A stretch of DNA of 8,549 nucleotides. Origin: Candidatus Latescibacterota bacterium (GTDB lineage: Bacteria; JAAXHH01; JABIQT01). Positions 1 through 6,414 of the stretch are shown piece by piece (position 1 is the first letter of the stretch; each line of letters opens with the position of its first letter). The notes under the pieces are model-generated. The model was given only the letters and a program-made list of their open reading frames with translations, had not been told where the DNA came from and did not search any database. The stretch is from assembly GCA_018667995.1 (NCBI GenBank), contig JABIQT010000171.1:1-8549 (forward strand), read 5' to 3'. A program made the position numbers and the translations under genes.

Positions 1-346
1 CGTGGATGGGAGGTGCTACACATTTAGAGACGCAAGAAACGGTGTCAAGCTTGGTTTTACAGGTGACACAGCCTACCATGAACCCATAGCAGATCACGTC
101 CGTGACTGCGATCTGCTATTGCACGATGCCACATTTCCCCACGACTGTCCGCCTGAGCGTCTGAACAGAGACGGCCATTCCACCGCCGTCGATGCTGCTC
201 GTATCGCGCGAATAGCCAATGTCAGGCGCCTGATGCTGATGCATTTCCAACTCGAGCGACACCAAGAGTCGCTGGTAAAGGCTTCTGCGATATTTCCAGG
301 CGTAACGTATGCTACTGAAGGCCAAACGGTAGAAATCTTACCTTAG
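1..346 (+). CDS. MBL-fold metallo-hydrolase, RNase Z-like, C-terminal part
   Basis: This is the C-terminal end of a metallo-beta-lactamase-fold hydrolase; the N-terminal half, with the HxHxDH metal motif, lies before the window. Numbered from a GTG at position 2 that is probably not the true start, the visible motifs are FTGDT (residues 19-23), LLLHDATF (38-45), HST (59-61) and LMLMHF (77-82). This is the order seen in the RNase Z/ElaC and YhfI-like branch, where GDT, the His-Glu/Asp-Ala-Thr-Phe motif, HST and the final His build the metal and phosphodiester site. A phosphodiesterase or tRNA 3'-processing-like activity is inferred, and the substrate is unknown. It ends in TAG, 25 bases before the next gene on the same strand, so the two may be co-transcribed. 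The family call is sound; the exact subfamily is not. Confidence 0.85.
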   Translation, partial: VDGRCYTFRDARNGVKLGFTGDTAYHEPIADHVRDCDLLLHDATFPHDCPPERLNRDGHSTAVDAARIARIANVRRLMLMHFQLERHQESLVKASAIFPGVTYATEGQTVEILP

Positions 347-371
347 ATAATCCTAAATCGATGAGACATTC

Positions 372-1157
372 GTGACAGATTCAAGCGCCGGTCCAATGGC
401 ACTTTCACGATCCAAGCCTACCATTGTTATAGTGATGGCCATGGAGGAGGAAGCTGCAGCCGTTATGGATGTTCTGCCGTTCTCCGATCCCCCGGTTCTA
501 CTGGAGGACGGTCTTCCTCCGCTCGCATGGACTACCGAAGTAGCAGATCTGAATCTTGTTCTTGTGGTCAATGGCCCCGATCCAGTATTCGAGGTCGCAA
601 GTTTCGGAACTGATGCAGCGACATTGTCGACTTATCTTTCTATTAAACATTTTTCTCCCGACCTGGTCCTGAGTGTGGGAGTTGCCGGCGGCTTCAAGAG
701 CCAGGGGGCAGAGATTGGCAGTGTTTATGTCAGTACTGATTCCGTAAGGTATTTCGACCGGCGGGTATCAATTTCGGTACCCAACTACCATGATTACGCG
801 ATTGGATTTTACCCGGTTGTGGACGCTTCGAATATGATACGATCTCTAGGGTTGTTCTCAGGTGTCGTAGTTACCGGTGGATCATTCGAGAACTCCGCGA
901 CGGATGAGGAGCATATAAGAAACCACGGCGCCGCGGTCATTGAGATGGAGGCGGCAGCGGTCGCCAAAATGAGCATGTTGATGAATACGCCATTTCTTGC
1001 TGTGAAATCGGTGGTCAATTTCGAGGAAGATCCTGCCTTCGCGAATCAATTTGATACGAATTTTAGTACCGCCACCCGAAGTCTTGCGGGTGCGTTGGAG
1101 GCGATCGTGTTCTATCTGGCTGAACAAGGGGTATCGTTTCCAGAACATGTGAAGTGA
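372..1157 (+). CDS. MTA/SAH nucleosidase-like protein (PNP/UDP phosphorylase superfamily), catalytic Asp replaced by Asn
   Basis: The family cleaves the N-glycosidic bond of 5'-methylthioadenosine or S-adenosylhomocysteine in the cytosol. This 261-residue protein has the start of the fold (IVIVMAMEEE, residues 18-27, with E27 matching E. coli Glu12), the ribose-site loop SVGVAGGF (101-108) and EMEAAAVA (191-198, with E193 matching Glu174). After the next strand, families such as E. coli and Arabidopsis MTN have a catalytic Asp in a Ser/Thr-Asp motif, but here the sequence reads VKSVVNFEED with N216 (codon AAT at 1017-1019). Loss of this acid would be expected to impair adenine-nucleoside hydrolysis. 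Trimeric PNPs that use 6-oxopurines have Asn at the comparable place, so altered base preference is possible. The start may be GTG 372 or ATG 396, and the fold needs only the latter. The gene ends 25 bases before the dehydratase ATG. Confidence 0.85.
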   Translation: MTDSSAGPMALSRSKPTIVIVMAMEEEAAAVMDVLPFSDPPVLLEDGLPPLAWTTEVADLNLVLVVNGPDPVFEVASFGTDAATLSTYLSIKHFSPDLVLSVGVAGGFKSQGAEIGSVYVSTDSVRYFDRRVSISVPNYHDYAIGFYPVVDASNMIRSLGLFSGVVVTGGSFENSATDEEHIRNHGAAVIEMEAAAVAKMSMLMNTPFLAVKSVVNFEEDPAFANQFDTNFSTATRSLAGALEAIVFYLAEQGVSFPEHVK

Positions 1158-1167
1158 AGTGTGTCTC

Positions 1168-1173
1168 AAGGAG
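1168..1173 (+). promoter_or_regulatory. Ribosome binding site of the dehydratase gene
   Basis: AAGGAG lies 9 bases before ATG 1183. It settles the start at MKIVKIEQFF rather than at the in-frame GTG at 1159, which would add eight unconserved residues. MKI is also where E. coli DgoD begins. Confidence 0.85.
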
Positions 1174-1182
1174 AAATGCAAC

Positions 1183-2325
1183 ATGAAGATCGTCAAGATA
1201 GAGCAGTTCTTCCCTTTGCAGCGTGTCAGGCTGGTGAAGATAACTACGGACAATGGAATCGAGGGTTGGGGTGAGACGACGCTGGAAGGCAAACCACGCA
1301 GCGTGCATGGCGCGGTGGAGGAGCTTGCGGAATACCTTATCGGCAAGGATCCGCTGAGAATCGAACACCATTGGCAGCACATATACCGATCCGCATTTTT
1401 CAGGGGCGGCAATGTGCTTATGACGGCACTATCCGGATTGGATCAGGCGCTGTGGGACATAGCAGGCAAACATCATGACGTGCCTGTCCACCAGTTGCTT
1501 GGAGGCGCCGTAAGGGATCGGATTCGTGTCTACGCCCATTGGGGAATAGGCAACCTCACAGACGAGGCAAAAGCGGCGGCGAGAGACCGTCTCGATTCAT
1601 TAATTGCACAAGGAGGCTACAAGGCATTTAAGTCGGGCCCGGGCGGAAAATGGCGGGCGCATGAGCCTCCCGCGGTCATCGATGAATTCGTGGAACGAGC
1701 TTACTTAATGCGTGAGTGGGTCGGTCCTGATACGGAGCTTGCTTTTGATTTCCACGGAAAGATGACTCCTGCCATGGCTATTGAAGTATGCCATGAGCTT
1801 AAGGGCATGCGACCCATGTTCGTTGAGGAACCTGTTCCGCAGGAGAATGTGGACGCCCTGAAGCAGGTATCGGATCATGTCACTTTTCCAATTGCGACAG
1901 GGGAGCGGCTACTTACCCGATGGGATTTCAGGGAGATTTTTGAGAAACAGGCTGTGGCATATATTCAGCCTGATACCTCACATGCGGGCGGTATTACTGA
2001 ACTGAAGAAGATCGCGAATATGGCCGAAGTCTACTATATGCATATCATGCCACACTGTGCCATCGGCCCAGTAGCCTTTTCAGCGTCGTTGCATGTCGAT
2101 GCTACGGTACCAAACTTCCTTATTCAGGAACAGATCGACCAGGGCCTTGGTCACGGGCTGCTTACGAATGCATGGCAGGTAAATGAGGGGCATATCGAGC
2201 TACCTACAGGTCCCGGGCTCGGATTCGAGGTAGACGAAAGCGCATTGAGCGACGAGCAGAAATATCGTGAGGAACTTGGCGGCGAGTATTACTACGACAC
2301 CGACGGTAGTGTGGCCGACTGGTAA
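1183..2325 (+). CDS. dgoD: D-galactonate dehydratase-like enzyme (mandelate racemase/muconate lactonizing family)
   Basis: Enolase-superfamily enzyme expected to dehydrate a sugar acid, most simply D-galactonate to 2-dehydro-3-deoxy-D-galactonate, in the cytosol with Mg2+. The 380-residue length matches DgoD. An N-terminal capping domain (about 1-120, with GWGETTLEG and ALSGLDQALWDIAGK) precedes a TIM barrel. Metal ligands are D189 (AFDFHG), E215 (FVEEP) and E241 (ATGERL). Catalytic histidines are H191 and H291 (IMPHCAIGP); E316 (IQEQ) and the C-terminal DGSVADW also match. From memory these correspond to E. coli DgoD D183, H185, E209, E235 and H285 at a constant offset of six, which strongly supports function. 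The propeller gene follows at once and an RraA-type aldolase-like gene lies 2.6 kb downstream. Related MR/MLE enzymes act on other sugar acids, so the exact substrate is less certain than the class. Confidence 0.9.
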   Translation: MKIVKIEQFFPLQRVRLVKITTDNGIEGWGETTLEGKPRSVHGAVEELAEYLIGKDPLRIEHHWQHIYRSAFFRGGNVLMTALSGLDQALWDIAGKHHDVPVHQLLGGAVRDRIRVYAHWGIGNLTDEAKAAARDRLDSLIAQGGYKAFKSGPGGKWRAHEPPAVIDEFVERAYLMREWVGPDTELAFDFHGKMTPAMAIEVCHELKGMRPMFVEEPVPQENVDALKQVSDHVTFPIATGERLLTRWDFREIFEKQAVAYIQPDTSHAGGITELKKIANMAEVYYMHIMPHCAIGPVAFSASLHVDATVPNFLIQEQIDQGLGHGLLTNAWQVNEGHIELPTGPGLGFEVDESALSDEQKYREELGGEYYYDTDGSVADW

Positions 2326-2331
2326 GGCCGA

Positions 2332-3261
2332 TTGGGGGCATTCTTGCGGTTACGTCGCATCGGTCCGATTATCACGCCCGAAACTCATCCCTCTCTTGGC
2401 ACCAATATTAACGGGCCGTCGCTCATACGAACCCCCAGCTGGATACCCGGCCGGCCGGGCAAGTACTCTCTCTATTTTGGGCATCATCAGGGCAAGCATA
2501 TTCGGCTTGCCTATGCGGATGATCTTTCCGGCCCGTGGCGCATCCGTCATGAGGGGGCCCTTCAGCTGGATGATACGCCCTGTCATAACCACATTGCCTC
2601 CCCGGACGTGCACGTAGATGAATCGCGCCAGCGAATCATCATGTATTATCACGGTCCTATCCTGTCCGACGCCAAGGCATTGAAAGACCCTTTGACAAGA
2701 AAGTACCCCATGCTTGGTGGCCAGCGGACACTTGTGGCCACATCCCACGATGGCGTCAATTTTACTTCCAATACTGAGATTCTCGGTTCCAGTTACATGC
2801 GCGTATTTCATTGGCGAGGAATGGCCTACGGCCTGGCAATGCCAGGCCTCCTGTATCGCTCGAAGGACGGATTGACGGATTTCCGGGAAGGCCCTACGCT
2901 CTTTGATGTCAATATGAGACATTCTGGGATTCAGCTGCATGGCGACAGGCTCACAGTATTCTACTCCAATGCCGGTGACGCTCCCGAACGCATTCTCGCT
3001 TCGGATATTCTGCTCAATTCCGATTGGCACAGTTGGCAACCGGGGAAGGCAGTCACCGTGCTTTCGCCGGATGTAGTCTACGAAGGCGGTGATCTTCCAA
3101 TCGGGCAATCTATACGTGGGGCTGCTCACAGTCGGTGTCGCCAGCTGCGCGATCCCTTTTTTTTTGAGGACCGTTGTGGCGCTTATCTCCTGTACAGCAT
3201 AGCTGGCGAAATGGGGCTCGGATTGGCGGAAAGTGAGCCTTCTTCAAACCCACCTGCCTGA
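2332..3261 (+). CDS. Five-bladed beta-propeller protein, GH43/GH32-like glycosidase family
   Basis: A roughly 309-residue protein that looks like the GH43/62/32/68 propeller superfamily, which hydrolyses arabinosyl, xylosyl, fructosyl and related linkages. Visible features are NINGPSLIRTPSW (25-37), YSLYFGHHQGKHIRLAYADD (45-64), a blade start HIASPDVHVD (87-96) and a last blade RDPFFFED...AYLLYSIAGE (273-293). Repeated aromatic-Tyr-Phe strands suit a propeller. There is no signal peptide, so a cytosolic role on imported sugars is inferred. I cannot assign the catalytic acid and base with certainty. The start is unclear: TTG 2332, 6 bases after the dehydratase stop, or TTG 2344, 5 bases after a GGGGG run. 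No ATG fits, and translational coupling is likely. A nine-T tract (3157-3165) encodes FFF near the C-terminus. The substrate is unknown. Confidence 0.75.
   Translation: MGAFLRLRRIGPIITPETHPSLGTNINGPSLIRTPSWIPGRPGKYSLYFGHHQGKHIRLAYADDLSGPWRIRHEGALQLDDTPCHNHIASPDVHVDESRQRIIMYYHGPILSDAKALKDPLTRKYPMLGGQRTLVATSHDGVNFTSNTEILGSSYMRVFHWRGMAYGLAMPGLLYRSKDGLTDFREGPTLFDVNMRHSGIQLHGDRLTVFYSNAGDAPERILASDILLNSDWHSWQPGKAVTVLSPDVVYEGGDLPIGQSIRGAAHSRCRQLRDPFFFEDRCGAYLLYSIAGEMGLGLAESEPSSNPPA
2446..2459. repeat. 14-bp perfect palindrome inside the propeller gene
   Basis: CCCGGCCGGCCGGG is self-complementary without a spacer and codes for part of the IPGRPG stretch of the propeller protein. GC-rich coding sequence makes this unremarkable, but it stands out in a window of moderate GC. 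Confidence 0.9.
2830..2848. repeat. 9-bp inverted repeat with one central base, inside the propeller gene
   Basis: GGCCTGGCA and TGCCAGGCC flank a single A and are perfectly complementary. The element codes for the GLAMPG region of the propeller protein. It could form a cruciform in DNA or bind a dimeric protein, but a function within coding sequence is not shown. Confidence 0.9.
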
Positions 3262-3325
3262 TCTAATAGGGAGATTTCTTGATTCTTCTTGCGATTTGTA
3301 CCTGTCTGTGGGTCTCTGGCTCAGC

Positions 3326-3343
3326 AAGGAGGAAAACAGGATC
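3326..3343 (+). promoter_or_regulatory. Strong Shine-Dalgarno followed by ATC where a start codon is expected
   Basis: AAGGAGG (3326-3332) is followed after 8 bases by ATC (3341-3343). ATC sits exactly where the ECF sigma-like reading begins (TKNLKTLITQAQSGDL). A change of ATG to ATC in a formerly normal initiation site is the simplest reading. Confidence 0.7.
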
Positions 3344-3598
3344 ACGAAGAATCTGAAAACACTCATCACACAGGCCCAGAGCGGCGATCTTCACGCCTTC
3401 AGAATTCCTGTGCATCGATTCCAGGATATGGCGGTGGGATGCGCCTATTCAATGACGGGCGACTTCTTCACCGCCGAGACCAGATTCAGACAGAGGGATA
3501 GACACCACAAAGCCGAAGCGTATGGTGAACCGGGGCAGTTTGAAAGCTGCTCCGGCTTTCTTGTTGCCAATATGAAGCACCCGTGTTTATTTTATTGA
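3341..3598 (+). pseudogene. ECF sigma-70 factor remnant (region 2 only), start codon lost
   Basis: The frame from 3341 to about 3478 encodes TKNLKTLITQAQSGDL, then AFRIPVHRFQDMAVGCAYSM and TGDFFTAE. This is the start of sigma-70 region 2 of an extracytoplasmic-function sigma factor (usual pattern LI..AQ.GD..AF..LV..FQDMA..YA....D...AEDA.QE.F). After FFTAE the same frame loses all resemblance and stops at 3598. A +1-type shift there gives DQIQTEG, faintly like DAAQEAF, then a TAG. The rest of region 2 and all of region 4 are absent, so the product could not bind a -35 element. The usual initiator is ATC behind an intact ribosome site. An open frame extends upstream to 3233, but its residues look unrelated. 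I call this a decaying gene. Use of ATC as a start, or a newly formed small ORF, are less likely alternatives. Confidence 0.7.
3542..3560 (+). other. Small hairpin (GAAAGC / GCTTTC), weak terminator candidate
   Basis: Six-base arms at 3542-3547 and 3555-3560 enclose a 7-base loop. The downstream sequence is TTGTTG, not a uniform T run, so intrinsic termination would be weak. It lies between the sigma remnant and the PPTase gene. Confidence 0.3.
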
Positions 3599-3628
3599 GT
3601 CCTCCCACCCTGAACGAGAGCAAGAAGC

Positions 3629-4441
3629 ATGGATTCCTCAGATGCAGCCCTACCAGACGTCCCATCACCCGCACTCGTGTGGCGAAATGGGCCTGCCAAT
3701 CTTGGATTAAATGGAAATGCTGTCCATGTCTGGCGGATCCCCCTATCGGTCTCGTCAGATAGGATGGACGCCCTTAAAATATTGCTTTCGAGTGACGAGA
3801 CCTGTCGAATAGAACGCGCAAGGAGTCAGCAAGTGAAACGCAGATTTCTGATTAGTCGCGGAATCCTTCGTGAGCTGCTGGCGCGTTATCTGGGCACCGA
3901 ACCTGCCGAGATAAAGTTCAAGTACAACGCTCACGGTAAGCCGTCTCTGGATGACGAGCACGCCTCTTGGCCGTTGAAATTCAATCTCTCGCATTCCGGC
4001 GACCTGGCGCTCGTAGCCGTCGCAGTCGGACGGGACATCGGAGTTGATGTCGAATACTGCAGGGCCGGTTCTGTTGGAGATAGGATGCGAGTGGCACGCA
4101 GGTATTTTTCCACTTCGGAATACACATTCTTGGATCGGTTGCCTGTTGAAGATCGCGTTGACTCATTTTACCGGCTATGGACCTGCAAGGAAGCCTTTAT
4201 TAAGGCAACGGGCTTGGGATTGACTGTTCCACTGTCCTCATTCGATATCGACCTCGAAGACAGTATTAGGCCTGTATTGGTGGCGGATGAAGGCGGCGGG
4301 AATACCAATCAATGGATTTTACAGCATCTTGTTCCGGGAGAAGGTTATGCCGGGGCGGTAGCTGTAAATGGCCGAGATCTGTCAGTTTCCTGCTGGCAGT
4401 GGAGTACTTATGCCTTGGCAGAAAGGCGTCCTCTGTTGTGA
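3629..4441 (+). CDS. 4'-phosphopantetheinyl transferase, Sfp/Gsp/HetI type
   Basis: The family moves the 4'-phosphopantetheine arm from coenzyme A to a serine of acyl or peptidyl carrier proteins, priming fatty-acid, polyketide or nonribosomal peptide synthases in the cytosol. The 270-residue length and two-fold pseudo-symmetric layout fit the Sfp class. Motifs are YNAHGKPSL (99-107), KFNLSHSGD (117-125), GVDVE (138-142, with the Mg2+ ligands D140 and E142) and FYRLWTCKEAFIKATGLGL (180-198, including W184, K187, E188 and K192). A roughly 28-residue N-terminal extension looks poorly conserved. The start ATG 3629 has only a weak GAGAG about 8 bases upstream. The stop overlaps the next gene's GTG by four bases (GTGA), indicating translational coupling. 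No carrier protein or synthase is in the window, so the target is unknown. Confidence 0.93.
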   Translation: MDSSDAALPDVPSPALVWRNGPANLGLNGNAVHVWRIPLSVSSDRMDALKILLSSDETCRIERARSQQVKRRFLISRGILRELLARYLGTEPAEIKFKYNAHGKPSLDDEHASWPLKFNLSHSGDLALVAVAVGRDIGVDVEYCRAGSVGDRMRVARRYFSTSEYTFLDRLPVEDRVDSFYRLWTCKEAFIKATGLGLTVPLSSFDIDLEDSIRPVLVADEGGGNTNQWILQHLVPGEGYAGAVAVNGRDLSVSCWQWSTYALAERRPLL

Positions 4442-4907
4442 CGGAGCCATTGCGATTCTTGAGTCGCCAATACGCCTACTCGGAATGGGCAAATCGCAAG
4501 GTTGTCGAGACGTTGCTGGCACTGGATATTGTGCCTGCGAAGTCAAGGGCATTGATGGGGCACATTGTGGCCGCAGAGATGCTCTGGTTTGGGCGTATGG
4601 AGGGGAATCCTCCGGATGTGATCGTCCGGCCAGACTGTCGATCTCGTCCAGCCAGGAAAACCTTGAGAAGATCTCTGAGCGGTGGCGGTTGCACTTCGCA
4701 CAGTTAAACGGTACGGATCATAAGGTACAGATTGCCTATACCAACTCTCAGGGCCAATCTTGGAGCAGTACTGGGTTAGAAATCTACACACATGTCTCAT
4801 TTCATGGCGCCTATCATCGAGGCCAGATAGCAGCAGAGCTGAGTGCGCTTGGAAACGAACCGGCCTATACGGATTTTATTCATGCCACACGGCAGCGTTT
4901 GGTGTAA
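4438..4907 (+). pseudogene. DinB-family protein gene broken by a one-base deletion
   Basis: DinB/YfiT-type proteins are four-helix-bundle proteins that bind a metal through three histidines; many are thiol-dependent transferases or stress proteins. Starting at GTG 4438, the first frame encodes FLSRQYAYSEWANRKVVETL and GHIVAAEMLWFGRMEGNPPD, then VIVRPD. From about 4635 the homology continues in another frame with LSISSSQENLEKISERW, then YTHVSFHGAYHRGQIAAEL, ending at TAA 4905-4907. Restoring one C (GAC CTG instead of GACTG at 4633-4637) gives a continuous 156-residue protein of normal family length with H42, H123 and H127. Unrestored, the first frame runs on to 4707 and loses the C-terminal histidines. 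The gene overlaps the PPTase stop by four bases. It is either a recent pseudogene or a sequencing error. No slippery sequence suggests programmed frameshifting. Confidence 0.85.
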
Positions 4908-4909
4908 CT

Positions 4910-4913
4910 GGAG
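4910..4913 (+). promoter_or_regulatory. Ribosome binding site of the RraA-family gene
   Basis: GGAG lies 8 bases before ATG 4922 and directly after the DinB stop. It favours ATG 4922 over upstream in-frame starts that would overlap the DinB coding sequence. Confidence 0.7.
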
Positions 4914-4921
4914 ATTGTAGC

Positions 4922-5809
4922 ATGTCCAAAGATCTGTTCTGTCCTCTGAGCCTATCGCGCGAATCGTTAGAGGAATATACCCCTGAGTGGTCTGGTGAGC
5001 GCTTCCAGGACGGTCGTCCTCGAGTACCCGATGAGGTTATTGAGAGGATGAAAAGGGTTTCCGTTACCCAGGCTTGGGGTATACTGCGGGGCGAGGGGTA
5101 TCACTATCAATATGAGGGAAATTGGCAGAGCACTCACCCCGGTCAGGTACTGGTCGGGCGGGCACTCACGGCCGTTTACATGCCACGTCGCCCTGTAATG
5201 CGGAGCGTTATGGAGGCTAAGGGGGCGGCACAAGGCTGCATTGGTGATCAGATCTCCTGGCCAATCGACATGCTTGTTAACGGAGATGTCTATGTGGCTG
5301 ACGTGTACGGCAAAGTCGATGAGGGACCCATAATTGGAGACAATCTGGCCACTGCGATATACGCCAATTCAGGCAATGGTGTGGTTTTTGACGGGGCACT
5401 AAGGGATCTTGAGGGAATTGAAGACATACCCGGATTCGCCAGTTTTGTGCGGGGTTGGCATCCGTCATTCGCCTCCCCTACCATTATGCTTGCTGGTGTG
5501 AATACCACGATCCGAATAGGAATGGCAACGGTGATGCCGGGTGATGTGGTTCTGGGAAAGAGGGAGGGTGTTGTCTTTGTGCCGCCACATCTGGCAGAGA
5601 AGGTAGTGAAGACCTCAGAGTTAATTCAGCTTCGAGACTTGTTTGGTATGCAGCGTATCCGTGAGGCCGTCTATACACCTGGGCAGATTGATGATCGGTG
5701 GACCGATGAAATCGAGAGGGACTTCTCCGATTGGCTGGAGGGGCGCATGGATGATCTACCCGTTCCAAAGAGCGCGATACAGGAGATGCTCAAGGAGCGG
5801 ACCTGGTAG
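4922..5809 (+). CDS. RraA-family protein (HMG/sugar-acid aldolase-like, formerly 'dimethylmenaquinone methyltransferase')
   Basis: A 295-residue member of the larger RraA-like group. Members characterised in other organisms are Mg2+-dependent class II aldolases that split 4-hydroxy-4-methyl-2-oxoglutarate and related 2-oxo acids, or are RNase E inhibitors. The core is residues 45-225, with IIGDNLATAIY (137-147), the hallmark GNGVVFDGALRD (151-162, where R161 and D162 would hold substrate and metal) and GDVVLGKREGVVFVPP (207-222). The N-terminal 40 and C-terminal 60 residues extend beyond the short E. coli RraA. With a DgoD-like dehydratase upstream, an attractive inference is cleavage of a 2-keto-3-deoxy sugar acid to pyruvate plus an aldehyde, but the two are 2.6 kb apart. 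The old methyltransferase name is a misannotation. The family is certain; the substrate is not. Confidence 0.88.
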   Translation: MSKDLFCPLSLSRESLEEYTPEWSGERFQDGRPRVPDEVIERMKRVSVTQAWGILRGEGYHYQYEGNWQSTHPGQVLVGRALTAVYMPRRPVMRSVMEAKGAAQGCIGDQISWPIDMLVNGDVYVADVYGKVDEGPIIGDNLATAIYANSGNGVVFDGALRDLEGIEDIPGFASFVRGWHPSFASPTIMLAGVNTTIRIGMATVMPGDVVLGKREGVVFVPPHLAEKVVKTSELIQLRDLFGMQRIREAVYTPGQIDDRWTDEIERDFSDWLEGRMDDLPVPKSAIQEMLKERTW

Positions 5810-5850
5810 CGCGCTGTGCGTAGACGTAGATAATAGCTGAGAGGTGTTTG

Positions 5851-6384
5851 ATGCGAACCAGCATAGTATGCATGATTATTCTGTACTTTCCCGGAAATCT
5901 CCTCGCCCAAGATCAATCACAGGCGCCGCTGGATAGTTCCTTGTCATCCATCCGCGCCTTCGTACAGATAAGCGAATCAATTGCTACCTCAGGGCAGATA
6001 GGGCTGCAACATATCCCAACCATCAAGGGTGCTGGATATGACCTAGTCATCAACCTCGCTCCAGCACGAAAGCAGATGAATGGTGAGGAGGCCTATGCGG
6101 CAGTCGAGGCAGGTCTCGCCTATATCCAGATTCCCGTCGATTTTAAGAAACCGGCCCTTCGCGATCTTGAGTTCTTCTTCGATGTGATGGATGCCAATCG
6201 CGATAGAAATGTATTCGTCCACTGTTTCGCCAACATGCGGGTATCTTCCTTCATTTACCTCTACCGCGTCTTGCGTCTTGGGCATTCTCGTAAGGAGGCC
6301 CAGCTGGCTCTGAGCCAGGTCTGGGAGCCCAACGAAGACTGGCGTTTATTCATAGACGGTGCCCTGCAGTCCAATGATAGATAG
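5851..6384 (+). CDS. Exported protein-tyrosine-phosphatase-like protein with CX4R loop
   Basis: A 177-residue protein. Residues 1-19 (hydrophobic IVCMIILYFPGNLLA) look like a signal peptide cut near LLA-Q, so a periplasmic or secreted place is inferred. The mature part has the layout of bacterial DSP/DUF442-like phosphatases: SESIATSGQI (41-50), AGYDLVINLAP (61-71), YIQIPVDF (91-98), FFDVMDANRDRNVFVHC (109-125) and a phosphate loop HCFANMRVSS with C125 and R130, then a typical FIYLYRVLRLG helix and WEPNEDW. The loop is Cys-X4-Arg, not the Cys-X5-Arg of classical PTPs, as in several proteins of this family. The start is ATG 5851, 6 bases after GAGG (5841-5844); an adjacent in-frame TTG is less likely. 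It converges with the minus-strand LPP20-like gene 30 bases beyond. The substrate is unknown. Confidence 0.8.
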   Translation: MRTSIVCMIILYFPGNLLAQDQSQAPLDSSLSSIRAFVQISESIATSGQIGLQHIPTIKGAGYDLVINLAPARKQMNGEEAYAAVEAGLAYIQIPVDFKKPALRDLEFFFDVMDANRDRNVFVHCFANMRVSSFIYLYRVLRLGHSRKEAQLALSQVWEPNEDWRLFIDGALQSNDR

Positions 6385-6414
6385 TTTTCCGTACGATGGA
6401 CATGCATGATTGGT

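Noticed and set aside
2350-3129. Long minus-strand open frame (259 codons) opposite the propeller gene
   Set aside because: Its translation has no recognisable motif or ribosome site, and the plus strand carries a clear family match across the same bases.
3233-3340. Upstream part of the open frame that contains the sigma remnant
   Set aside because: It overlaps the end of the propeller gene and shows no sigma-like residues; the similarity begins only at 3341.
4620-4645. Programmed -1 frameshifting in the DinB gene
   Set aside because: No slippery heptamer and no clear downstream stem are visible; a single missing C explains the break more simply.
4760-4921. N-terminal extension of the RraA-family protein
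   Set aside because: It lies within DinB coding sequence and does not resemble RraA proteins; ATG 4922 has its own GGAG.
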